Origin: Sindora glabra
Lineage: Eukaryota > Streptophyta > Magnoliopsida > Fabales > Fabaceae
Length of the DNA stretch: 64,000 nt
Assembly (NCBI GenBank): GCA_020226215.1
Contig: CM035235.1
Span: forward strand, 126,501-190,500
Reading direction: 5' to 3'
The notes below the pieces were generated by a model. That model had not been told where the DNA came from and searched no databases. It saw nothing but the letters and a program-made list of their open reading frames with translations. The position numbers were made by a program, and so were the translations under genes. This document shows, one piece after another, positions 51,640 through 62,203 of the stretch (position 1 is its first letter; every line of letters begins with the position of its first letter).

Positions 51640-53880
51640 ATGATTATTCATTTTTTGGAATCAAAAGCAAAAATTTTGGTAAATAGGGATCCCATAAAAA
51701 TTTATTTTGAGGAATGGACCAAACCTAATCATTTTTCAAGAATAATAACCAAAGGACCTATTACTATTACTTGGACCTAGAACCTACATATTAATGCTTA
51801 TAATTTTCACAACCATACTATTGATTTGGATGAAATTTCCTAAATAGTATATAATGCCCATTTCATCTAATTCTTCATCATTTTTCTTTAGCTAAGTGGC
51901 ATTATATCTATAGCTCTTGTTTTCCAATTATGAAGCATGACTAAGCAATCTTACTCATATTAAACCTAGTGCTCTTATGGTTTGGTCAATAATGGGCCAA
52001 GAGATATTAAATAGTGATATAGGTAGGGGTTTCTAAGTAATACAAATAACCTCTCACTTTTTTCAGATTTAGTAAGCATTTGGAATAACTAATGAATTAC
52101 AACTTAATGTACCATAATTAGTGTATTGGTCTTTATAGCCTTAATGCTTTTTGCTAACAAATTTCATTATTAAAAAGCTACTTCAAAATGGCTTGGTTCT
52201 AAGATATAGAATCCATGTTAAATCACCATTTAGTAGGGCTACTTGGAGTTAGGTCTTTTTCTTAAGTGGGGCTTTAAGTACATGCACCTTTATCGAGAAA
52301 TAAATTTCTAAATGCTAGAGTAGATCCTAAAAAGATCTCACTTGCTTATGAATTCTCTTGAATTAGGATTTTTTAGCTTAACTTCATCTAAAATTTTCTA
52401 AGGGAGTAACCCTTTTTTTTAACCATGAATTGGTCAAAATATGCAGAATTTCTTACTTTCCATAAAGGATGAAATCTAGTAATTTATGGTTTATGGCTAA
52501 TTGATATTGCTTATCATTACTATTATAATTCTTTTCCTAATAAAGGGTCATATGTGTAAAAACCAATTAAAGTATCAGTCATGGTATAAAAGATATTTTA
52601 GAGGCCTATAAAGGTCCGTCTACTAGTTAGGGCCATAAAGGCCTATATAAAATACTAACAATGTCATGACATTCTTAATTATCTATTAACCTAGCTATGT
52701 TAGGTTTTTTAATCATTGTTGTAGCTTACCATATGTATTTTGTGTCTCCTCATCCATGCCTAGCTATAGATTATAGTACACAATTATCATTGTTCATATA
52801 TCATATATGGATTAGTGGATTTCTCATAACCGGTGTTATTGTGCACGCAAGCATTTTTATGGTAAGAGACTATGATCTAACTACATGATATAATAGTTTA
52901 TTAAATTATGTCCTTCGATATTGAGATGCAATTATATCACTTCTAAATTGAGTATGTATATTTTCAGGCTTTCATAGTTTTGGTTTGTATATTCATAGTG
53001 ATACCATCAGTGCTTTAAGGCACCTTCAAGATATTTTTTTAGATATTACTATATGATTACAACTTATCTTTGCTCAATGGATACAAAACACCTTTGCTTT
53101 AACACTTGATGTAACAACCCCTAATGCAATAAGAAGCACTAGTTTGAATTAGGGTGGTGATTAAATAGCAAAGGGTAGCAAGGTTGTTTTATTACCTATT
53201 CCATTAAGAACTATGGATTTTTTTATTCATCATATTCATGCATTTACGATTCATATGATGGTATTGATACTTCTTAAAGGTGTTTTATTTGCTCATAGTT
53301 CACGATTAATATCAAATAAAGCAAATCTTAATTTTTATTTCCGTTGTGATGGACCTAAAAAAAAAGGACATACTAAGTCTCTGCTTAGGATCATATCTTC
53401 TTAGGATTATTCTAGATATACAATGGAATTTTAGTAGTAATATTCCATTTTAGTTAGAAAATACAATTAGATGTTTAGGTTAGTATAAATGATTAAGGTA
53501 TGGTAACTCATAGTATAGGAGGAAACTTTGCGTAGAGTTACATAACCATTAATGGGTGGTTTCATCATTTCTTATGGGCACAGGTATCCCAAGTAATTCA
53601 ATCTTATGGTTCTTCATTATTTGCATATGATATTTTTTTTCGAGGTGCCCATTTTGTATAGGCTTTTAGTTTAATATTTCTATTTAGTGGGTGTGGTTAT
53701 CATCAAGAACTTATTAAGTCCATCATTTAGACTCATAATAAATTAAAATTTGCTCCTATTACTCAGCCTAGAGCCTTAAGCATCATACAGAGACATGCTA
53801 TAAAAGTAACCTATTACTTTCTAGGTGGAATTGCCTTAACATAGGCATTCTTTTTAGCAAGAATTATTGTAGTATGATAA
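51640..53880 (+). pseudogene. psaA: Plastid psaA pseudogene, full length
   Basis: It derives from the photosystem I P700 apoprotein A1 gene. It begins ATGATTATTCATTTTTTGGA and closes with a TAA at 53878-53880. The length of 2241 bases is almost that of the intact gene (about 2253). Readable pieces include FEEWTKPNHFS, YSTQLSLFIYHIWISGFLIT with HASIFMVRDYDLTT (near 52780-52880), FIHHIHAFTIHMMVLILLKG (about 53222-53281) and SSLFAYDIFF-like remnants. Many W codons have become stops and several indels shift frame. It is directly followed by psaB, as in the plastid psaA-psaB operon. Confidence 0.95.
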
Positions 53881-54650
53881 TGATAATGGCAGAAAGTCTT
53901 GAAAAGCATTATGGCATTAAGATTTCTAAGGTTTAGCCAACGCATAGTTTAAAACCATACTACTTATCATATTTGGTTTGGTACTACCACTTAACTTCGA
54001 AAATCATGATGATATTATTGAAGAATGTCTTTATTAGAATATTTTTTTCTTTTCATTTCAAACAATTAACAATATTTTTTCTATGGATTTTTAGAAATAT
54101 ATTTCATGTAACTTGGCAAGGATGAGGCATGTGTATAGGATCTTTTACATGTAAGACTTAATGCTCATGCAATTTGGGATCCTTAATTTGGTCAACTAGT
54201 TATGGAATCTTTTACTTAAGAGGATGCTCTTAGCCTAGTGAATATCACTTATTTTGGTGTTTATCGGTGGTATGCAACTAATTTATGTATTAATAGGGAT
54301 CTTTATACTAGAGCTCTTTTTGTTTCAAATCCTTAATAATGGGCTAGTTATATTTATAACCAAAATAAAAACTAAGCATTTCATGGTTTAAAAATGTTGA
54401 ATCCTGCCTCAATCATCATTTGTAAGATTATTTAGAATAAGTTCTTTGGTTTGGATAGGACATTTAATCCATGTCACTGTTCTTAGATCTAGAGGGTAAT
54501 ATGCTGGATGGGATAATTTCTTCAGTGTATTATCATACCCCTAAGGATTAGGCTCACTTTTTGCAAGTTAATGCAATCTTTATGCTCAAAGCCCTAATTT
54601 CAATACTCATTTATTTGGTACTTCCCAAGGTGTAGCGATTACCAATCTAA

Positions 54651-54665
54651 GGACTCGTTTGGTTC
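54651..54665 (+). repeat. Left terminal inverted repeat
   Basis: GGACTCGTTTGGTTC directly follows the TAA target duplication. It is the exact reverse complement of 63964-63978. Beyond 15 bases the match becomes patchy but both sides carry repeated GGGAA / TTCCC words. Confidence 0.95.
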
Positions 54666-54839
54666 GCAGCAATAACGTGGGAAACTGGACTTCCCAGGAA
54701 ATAAACGACCCCAGAGTTGTTTGGTTGCCCAAATGGGAGGAAAAACAACTTTCCGGGAACTTGTATTTCCCATAAAACGCAGGAGGTCACTTACCCACCC
54801 CCCCTCGGTAAGTTTTATTGGCTGCGTTTTCAACTAATT

Positions 54840-55343
54840 TATAGACAAGAATGACCCTGCTAAAATTACTTAATACCAATTTTGCCCTTTTAATTAAAGG
54901 ATTCACTTCTTCCTGTATGCCTTTTTGTTTGTCGAGCATCTCCCGTCGCCTCTCAACCCTAGCAGCAGTCTCTGGCAAAGGTAGTAGCGATTTCTGGTTC
55001 TCGAGCTTCTGCCATCTCCCCTAAACCCTAGCAACAGTTCCGGGCAACGGCACTAGCGATTCAAGGTAAGCCTTGACGACAGTGCTCGTTATATTTCCTC
55101 TTGTTGTGGAATTTGACAAAGAAGGGTGTGCTTATGGTTTAGCAAATTGGTATGTTTAATCCAACCACGACGGCAGAGCTTCTAAGAGGTTCTGGATATA
55201 ATATCGTTGTTGTTTGCCTGTTGACTACCTTGAAAAAGATGAATAGAGTTTGTTGCATTCAAATTTCTCAGAGTGGCTGACTATATTTTTATTGCTCTTC
55301 TAACTTATAACATTCTTGCATGTAATTTGCCTATGTCATACAG
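54840..55343 (+). promoter_or_regulatory. Leader and probable 5'-UTR intron of the transposase gene
   Basis: TTCAAGGTAAGCC at 55061-55073 gives a consensus donor, and CATACAG ending at 55343 gives an acceptor three bases before the transposase ATG. A 5'-UTR intron of about 277 bases is therefore likely. The preceding leader holds an imperfect duplication of about 70 bases: TCGAGC.TCT ... CCCTAGCA.CAGT ... TAGCGATT occurs twice (about 54936-54994 and 55001-55060). Confidence 0.5.
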
Positions 55344-55345
55344 TT

Positions 55346-56757
55346 ATGGCTCACTTACCGTTGAGTAAAAGGAAGAAGATTGCTACTACATGTATTGCAT
55401 TATACACACAGATGATGCTCATGATTTTGGAGGCTATTTCTGAATTCTTGTATCTTTTGGCCTTTTTGGACATTAGATTGCCTCAGCCTATGTCCTATAT
55501 ATTTGACAGCTGTGCTGAAGAAAGATATTATGCTAGGATTTTGAATCTCAGGCCAATGATTCAAGAAAGTGACTTAGCATGCTTGGACAACCTTAGGATG
55601 AATAGAGCCTGTTTTTCTAAGTTATGTGATATGCTTAGAGATGTCGGTAAGTTACAAGGAAATAGGAATACTAGTTTAGAGGAGATGGTTGCTTTATTTC
55701 TATTCACACTTTCTCATGACACAAAAAATCGAAGAACTCAATTGTACTTTAGGAGAAGTGGTGAGACAATATCTAGGCACTTCAATTCAGTTCTCCTCGC
55801 TGTCCTTAGATGCCATGATATTCTACTAAAGAAACCTGAGCCAGTGACTGAGAATTGCCAAGATGAGAGGTGGAAATGGTTTAAGGTAAGTTAGAATTTC
55901 TAGGAAGATTAGGTGAATGCGTAAATATTTATAAATATATACAGTATCTATTAACAAGTTATATATATACACACTGCAGAATTGCTTAGGTGCTTTGGAT
56001 GGAACTCATGTTAAGGTTCGTGTTGGGGATAAAGATAAAGCTAGATTCAGGAATAGAAAAGGAGAACTCACTACTAATGTGTTAGCTGCTTGCACGCGGG
56101 ATTTGCAATTTATTTATATATTGCCTGGTTGGGAGGGGTCCGCACATGACAATAGAGTGCTTCGAGATGCACTTTCTAGAAAAAATGCTTTGCAAGTTCC
56201 ACAAGGTAACACCATAGGTACCTTGACATTGCTCAATCTGAACCAAGGAGCTTATTTGAGATGACAGTACCTAACACTTATGTTGGTTAATTATAGGCAA
56301 CTACTATTTGTGTGATGCCGGATACATGAATTGTGAGGGTTTTCTAACACCATTTAGAGGCCAGAGATATCATCTCAGTGTGTGGAAGAGTGGTGCGCAA
56401 CCTGTATCTGCTGAGGAATATTTTAATATGAAGCATTCGCAAGCAAGGAATGTTATCGAGAGGTGCTTTGGATTGTTAAAAATGAGATGGGGTATTCTAA
56501 GATGTACAACTTGGTACCCTAGGAAAACCGTGGGTAGAATTATCCTGGCTTGCGCATTGATGCATAATTTCATTCGAACATTCATGGGTGTGGATCCCAT
56601 GGAGCCCTTGCTTGTGGATGGTGAGGAAGAAGACAATGGTGAACTTAATATTGGAATTATGGAATCTAGTGCTGCATGGACTACCTTCAGACATGATCTT
56701 GCCAATGAGATGTACAATGCATGGTTACATGACACCACGTCATTGAATAGGGTTTAG
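55346..56757 (+). CDS. PIF/Harbinger DDE transposase (HARBI1/ALP1-like), three exons
   Basis: The enzyme cuts and joins the element ends in the nucleus, normally together with the Myb-like partner. Exons 55346-55885, 55980-56205 and 56297-56757 have GT/AG borders and compatible phases and give 408 residues, the usual family length, with no internal stop. Exon 1 carries a helix-turn-helix-like region (TSLEEMVALFLF through SGETISRHF, about residues 110-150). The catalytic triad is visible: D187 in GALDGTH, D262 in CDAGY and E310 in RNVIERCFGLLK. The 47 residues between D262 and E310 are the spacing of this superfamily. The C terminus holds ALMHNFIR and an acidic tail. I chose the ATG at 55346 because it follows a good acceptor; the upstream in-frame codon at 55316 is TTG. 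It lies 225 bases upstream of the Myb-like gene on the same strand. The gene looks potentially functional. Confidence 0.92.
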
Positions 56758-56982
56758 CTAAAACTATGTAGCGTATTTCACTTGTATTGCATTTATGGAT
56801 TGGTAGATAATATACACTTTATTCTTATAATATTCTTATCTGAATTTGTAATAAGATGGGAGTAATGACTTCGCTTTTTATTGAACTGGTAGTATGACCA
56901 TCCTAAATTGCTAAATCATGAGCAGAATGCCGCTCTAACGAATTCCTATGTTTCCTGTCTTTCCATCTTTCGTTCTTAACAG

Positions 56983-58069
56983 ATGAGTCAACCAAAAGCT
57001 CAGAGAAATGCCAACCAAGGTGGTGAGGGTGCGAACCCATCTAGAGGATGCACAAGATGGGGAAGCGCTGAGGATCGTGCACTAATTGGTGCAATGATGG
57101 ATCTTGTGGAGTTGGGTGGCTGGAAAACGGATAATGGCCAGTTCAAGAATGGAGCTTATAACAGGTTGGAATAACTTATGGATCAGAAGATTCCTGGGTG
57201 TGGTATGAAGGCTAAGCCACACAACGAGTCCCGTATCAAGTATTTGAGGAATCAATATAATGCTATTGCGGAGATGCTTGGTCCAGCTGCTAGCGGCTTT
57301 GGATGGAATGATGAAGAGAAGTACGTAACTTGCTCAAAGCCAGTGTGGGATGAATGGGTGAAGGTAATATTTTATATTATGCCTTTTCTTCTATGCACAT
57401 AAGTTGATATGTGTATAATTCTATTTATTGGTGACAGCTTTTAAAGTTTTACCTTCTCTCATTATGTTTTCCCTTCTTTTATGCTAGAGCCACAAAAATG
57501 CCGTGGGTTTAAGAAACAAGCCATTTCCTTTTTTTGATGATTTAGCCAAAATATTTGGGAAGGATAGAGCCATTGGAGACGAGGCTGTAAATCCCCAAGA
57601 TGCATTAGAGGGGATAGAAGACGAAGTAAGGGACAGAGAGGAAGAAGAGCAAGAAGAAAATGTTCCTGCCTTTTCCGCGGAGGACACTTACCCAGTCCCT
57701 CCATGTGCCCCAATGGGAACTTCTTCCTCAACCATCCCAGTAAACCGTAGGTCAAAGAAGGCAAAGATAGAAAATTCAGAAGTTCTGAGAGAATTCTCTT
57801 CTAGATTTGCACGAATGAGTGATGTGATGGAGGATGCAAGTAAACATATAGGCCGCTTGGCGTCTTGTTTCCAACATGAATCTGATTCTGCAGGGAGAAG
57901 GATGCAAGTGACAAGTGAGATTATGAAGATTGACGGGTTAACTCCTACCCAAGTTATGACTGCGGCTAGGAAGATTGCTCTCAACCCCCTAGAAGTTGAT
58001 TTCTTTTTTAGCCTTCCAGAGGAGTACAGATCTGCTTATGTGCATGGTTTGTTACTTCCAGATCAGTGA
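56983..58069 (+). pseudogene. Harbinger partner gene, Myb/SANT-like DNA-binding protein, one nonsense codon
   Basis: In this superfamily the Myb-like protein (ORF1) binds the element ends and helps the transposase enter the nucleus. Exons 56983-57363 and 57488-58069 have GT/AG borders in phase 0 and give 321 codons including the stop. Exon 1 carries the Myb/SANT-like domain: GCTRWGSAEDRALIGAMMDL, then GGWKTDNGQF, IKYLRNQYNAIAEMLG and FGWNDEEK. Exon 2 has GLRNKPFPFFDDLAKIFGKD, an acidic stretch (DREEEEQEEN), a basic KR-like patch (RRSKKAKIE) and a helical C terminus. Codon 64 is TAA (57172-57174) inside the Myb domain, where a Q or K codon would keep the reading; the frame is otherwise open. 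A second start at 57178 could make only an N-truncated product. The coding capacity is therefore reduced by a single recent change. Confidence 0.88.
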
Positions 58070-58274
58070 AGTTCTAGAAAAGTAGTAGTCAATAGGAACC
58101 AAGACACTGACTAAATTCATATTATGTTGTTGAACTTCTGTATGTGCGCCTATTTTTTGGGCACTGACATCGGATCCTAATTAATGTATTAGATGATGTG
58201 GCTGAATATAACAATACATTCCATTATTTTTTCTCATGGCAATTCCATTGATACTCCTAATTAATGTATTAGAT
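58070..58274. other. 3' region of the Myb-like gene
   Basis: Noncoding. The phrase CTAATTAATGTATTAGATGA occurs twice (near 58178 and 58258) just before the tandem array, so the array edge is itself duplicated. Confidence 0.5.
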
Positions 58275-59418
58275 GATGTTACTGTTTTGGACGAAAACAG
58301 TAACATCGCCTAGACTGATGGGTTTTGAGTCCTGGAGGTTATGATGGGCTGGAGGGCGGGTGCGGGTGGTCATTCACGTCGCTTGAAAAGTTCATCTCCT
58401 CAGTGTGTCCAAGAAACGTGTTCTTGTGGGATGTTGCTGTTTTGGGATAAAACAGCAACATCGCCCTGGCTGCTGGGAATTGCTCCCTGGAGGTTAAGGT
58501 TGGCTGGGGGGCGGGTCTAGGTTGTCATTCACGTCGCTTGAAAAGTTCCTCTCCTCAGTGTGTCCAAGAAACGTGTTCGTGTGGGATGTTGCTGTTTTGG
58601 GATAAAACAGCAACATCGCCCTGGCTGCTGGGAATTGCTCCCTGGAGGTTAAGGTTGGCTGGGGGGCGGGTCTAGGTTGTCATTCACGTCGCTTGAAAAG
58701 TTCCTCTCCTCAGTGTGTCCAAGAAACGTGTTCTTGTGGGATGTTGCTGTTTTGGGATAAAACAGCAACATCGCCCTGGCTGCTGGGAATTGCTCCCTGG
58801 AGGTTAAGGTTGGCTGGGGGGCGGGTCTAGGTTGTCATTCACGTCGCTTGAAAAGTTCCTCTCCTCAGTGTGTCCAAGAAACGTGTTCGTGTGGGATGTT
58901 GTTGTTTTGGGATAAAACAGCAACATCGCCCTGGCTGCTGGGAATTGCTCCCTGGAGGTTAAGGTTGGCTGGGGGGCGGGTCTAGGTTGTCATTCACGTC
59001 GCTTGAAAAGTTCCTCTCCTCAGTGTGTCCAAGAAACGTGTTCGTGTGGGATGTTGCTGTTTTGGGATAAAACAGCAACATCGCCCTGGCTGCTGGGAAT
59101 TGCTCCCTGGAGATTAAGGTTGGCTGGGGAGCGGGTCTAGGTTGTCATTCACGTCGCTTGAAAAGTTCCTCTCCTCAGTGTGTCCAAGAAACGTGTTCGT
59201 GTGGGATGTTGCTGTTTTGGGATAAAACAGCAACATCGCCCTGGCTGCTGGGAATTGCTCCATGGAGGTTAAGGTTGGTTGGGGGGCGGGTCTAGGTTGT
59301 CATTCACGTCGCTTGAAAAGTTCCTCTCCTCAGTGTGTCCAAGAAACGTGTTCGTGTGGGATGTTGCTGTTTTGGGATAAAACAGCAACATCGCCCTGGC
59401 TGTTGGGAATTGCTCCCT
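58275..59418. repeat. Left array: 155-bp tandem repeats centred on a hairpin
   Basis: Unit starts fall at 58275, 58430, 58585, 58740, 58895, 59050, 59205 and 59360, an exact 155-base period. The last unit is partial. Each begins with the palindrome GATGTTGCTGTTTT, a 5-base loop, AAAACAGCAACATC. The rest of each unit contains TGGCTGGGGGGCGGGTCTAG and TCATTCACGTCGCTTG. Internal units are nearly identical, indicating recent amplification. The first unit is more diverged, and both its arms carry the same change (GTTACTG with CAGTAAC). The array lies between the 3' ends of the convergent Myb-like and Ulp1-like genes and has no open frame spanning units. Confidence 0.95.
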
Positions 59419-59745
59419 GATGGCTGTGCCCACCTGATTGTCCTTCATTCATACAAACATTGGTGGTAGGTTTCAATAATAGTATCGCACAACTGGATGT
59501 GTGGGGTATCCGTTAAAAAATAGTAGCATCAACACGTGTGCGAGTAATTCACATGGCAACCTGATGTCTGGGTGCTAACATTAACTGGATATAAGATTAA
59601 TCTGTACAGAAGAATTATATTTACAATTGAGTTATACATACACTTGAATTTTAAATATTAAGACTTTGGGATAAAACATGAATTTAGTTTTACATATGTG
59701 CATAATAACCAACTTTATTGTTATATATGTGCATGTTAAACAACT
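59419..59745. other. Spacer between left array and Ulp1-like gene
   Basis: Noncoding sequence, A+T-rich toward its right end. It probably includes the 3' untranslated region of the minus-strand Ulp1-like gene. Confidence 0.5.
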
Positions 59746-62203
59746 TCAGCTGGGAAGAGTGAAATCCTGGAGGAATTTATTAACTAAGTTTGCTCTGTAT
59801 CGTCTCACTTCTTCCAAGGGAAATTGTTCCTGAAACTCTTTATTGTTGAATACATTCTCTATATAGAAGCACACGATTATCCCGCAGTCTTGCCTGGAAA
59901 ATAGTAACGAGTTAGTTTGGTACCCACTAGCCATGTTAACATTCGATAAGAAAGGACCTTGCTACTTACGATGCTTCTGCCTGTTGAGGTGACCGTTCGT
60001 ATGATATTATATCAAACGGTGGACCTGAGGTGGCTCACCCTACCCTCTTATCCATTCCACCCCGTGCGAGGATTTCATTCATCCTTTTCTCGTAGTAGTC
60101 CTTCTGTTGTTATCAAACTAACAAAAATGAAAGGTTAAAACTCCATGCAACTGTCTACAATGATGTTACTGTGTCTGATGGAGAGAGTGACGTCAATAAA
60201 ATAACAATGTAGTTAGTATCACTCACCACCATCGTGGCATCACAAAAATATGGATCCGGTGTCCCCTCTCTTCTCGGCCGCATCGAGTTATAGTGCGTCC
60301 ACCTGTGCGCTTTATTATCCAGGACGAGAAGAGTGAAGTGGTTGGGGTTGCTGAAGTCATTGACGCCCGTGGAGTTCAGTGGGAAGATAACAACATCGGC
60401 AGCCATTGCCTCCTCCATGTGTGCATCGAATTTGTATTGCCTGGCTTCCTGGAGAAACTTGAGGTCGCTGACAATGTAAGACTGTCAACATAGTTTTAAC
60501 CTACGTCAGAATCAATGATACCTTCTGTGATTCGTATAAGCGAGATGGATTCAGAATCTTACCCAGCAACAGCTGTCGAAGGCAAATACCTTCCTTTCAC
60601 TGTTCCTGGAAGCCAAGCTCAGAGTGTAGGCATGGGCATCTATGATCTGCATTGAGTGTTTAGGAAAGAAACAGTAACAGGAACAGAGGTGTGATTAATG
60701 ACAAAACAACAATGCATGAACAACGACCAAATAATACATACGTTGTTCGTGATTGATTCCTCCTTCATAACTCCCACCAATTCCTCAAATGTGATGAACA
60801 AATCCTGCTGGGGGATTGACCAGACAAAAATACTGCATGTGGTGATTGGGCAAGGGGATTAGATGAGGCGACGGATAAAACTTCCTAGTAAATGCAAAGC
60901 ATCCACAACAAAATAGAACATGACTTACTGTGGATCGCCTGCCAGTTTTAATCGCATCATCTTACTCCTGGCATCCTTGGTCAGGTATTTTGAAGTTGGA
61001 AACTTTGGACTGTGGGATGGCTTCTGAGACTGCTTTTTAATGTTTTTTTCTATGGGTGTTTCATCCTCAATTACAACGGGGGCCTCTTGGGTCTGCCCGT
61101 AGACGTACTCAGCGGTTGTTAGCTCCTCAGCGGTTGTTATCTGCTGACGTGCGTATGCTTGTCTCGTTCGTTTTTTCAAAGGACCCGAGTACGTGAACTC
61201 CTCGTCCCGTTTTATTTTTCTTGGTTTTTTCTTTATGTTCGCTATCATTGATCGCTGTTTTGCCTCGCATGTAACTTGGTCTTCATCTCTGGTGGTTTCT
61301 ACCTCAGCTTGTTCAACCACCTGCACAATCTATTCTGACAGCTGTGCATTGAGCTGTTTATTAATCATTTCCAAAGTAATGTTGACCGCCCTGAGGTTTT
61401 CTGCCTCACTTGTTGCTATGGACAGTTCCTCCTGTAGCAGTGCGTTATCGTGTTTAAGTTTCGATATTGTCCCGGCGTTTTCTTCTTTCTGTTGTTCTAA
61501 CCAATGAAGTTTCTCAGTGAGGGACGTCAACTCATCCTTCAGTCTGAGTAACTCTGTGTTTGCACTGGTGAGTTGATCCCTAAGCCGCAGAACTTCATCG
61601 TTGTTTTGTTGCTGTTGATCCTTCTGGGACAGCGCAATATCGGCGAATTGGTCCAGCTTTGTTGGCCGGGGTTGGATCACGTACTGGGCCGATGCTGTCT
61701 CATTATCGCCCTCCGAGTCCTCCGACTCGGAGGGTGTGTCGCGCGATTTTGTTCTGTCAGCGAATTCAATCAACCGCAGATTTGTCTCATCTGTGTACAG
61801 GAGATCGTATTCATGTGCAGTGGGCTCAATCTCCCTGTTTACGACCTGAAGCATAACATTATTGAAACTGTTAGTGTGGGAATTCGGCATGTTACTGTTT
61901 TTAGATAAAACAGCAACATGTTGCATTGTGACTACGGCATGCTTGTGTCTGTTATGAAAACAGCAACACCACGCATAAAACAAAGTAAACTGCTGCAATG
62001 GGTATCAATACAGTAACATGCTTTCCTGCACTGACATGTATCGGGCATCGTAATAAGTTGATATTTCATACTGTTACCTGAAGCTGGCTGATAAGTTGAT
62101 CCCTCAGTTGGCGTGTGAGGAGCTTCAGGTCCCATTTGAGGCACCTTGGGACTCTTTCGATGTGGTGCCCGCCCAGCACGTTGGTAATCTCACACAGCCA
62201 ATA
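59746..62203 (-). pseudogene. Ulp1-type SUMO/ubiquitin-like protease cargo gene with coiled coil, two nonsense codons
   Basis: C48 (Ulp1) proteases remove SUMO-like modifiers; transposon-borne plant versions are known from Mutator-like elements, with no proven role. Minus-strand exons read 62203-62078, 61845-60929, 60832-60742, 60646-60563, 60481-60227, 60103-59970 and 59893-59746, all with GT/AG borders and compatible phases (585 codons). Exon 1 has YWLCEITNVLGG. Exon 2 has an acidic stretch, a long coiled coil (LRDQLTSANTELLRLKDEL onward) and a basic region. Later exons form the protease: DVVIFPLNS, NHFTLLVLD (catalytic H), THYNSM (D or N position), and QDCGIIVCFYIE (catalytic C) formed across the last splice. 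TAG at 61330-61332 and TGA at 60035-60037 interrupt an otherwise open reading. The true 5' end is unclear because the right array replaces upstream sequence. Confidence 0.82.
61889..61920. repeat. Isolated hairpin of the array type inside the Ulp1-like intron
   Basis: CATGTTACTGTTTTT, a 4-base loop, then AAAACAGCAACATG. It is the same palindrome as in both arrays, with one mismatch, but outside them in the intron between exons 1 and 2. Half-copies (GAAAACAGCAACA near 61957 and ACAGTAACATG near 62010) follow within 120 bases. Confidence 0.85.

Noticed and set aside
33445..54650. The possibility that this part of the window is plastid genome
   Set aside because: Every plastid reading frame is broken, a Gypsy element with target duplications lies inside, the gene order has a deletion and an inverted join, and the flanks are nuclear-type repeats.
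56370..56738. A 122-codon minus-strand open frame over transposase exon 3
   Set aside because: It is the complement of the conserved DDE region and has no family features of its own.
58275..59418. A CRISPR array
   Set aside because: Units are contiguous, nearly identical along all 155 bases with no variable spacers, and lie inside a eukaryotic transposon.
61193..61908. Plus-strand open frames over the coiled-coil region of the Ulp1-like gene
   Set aside because: They are shadows; the minus strand has the consistent splice phases and protease domain.
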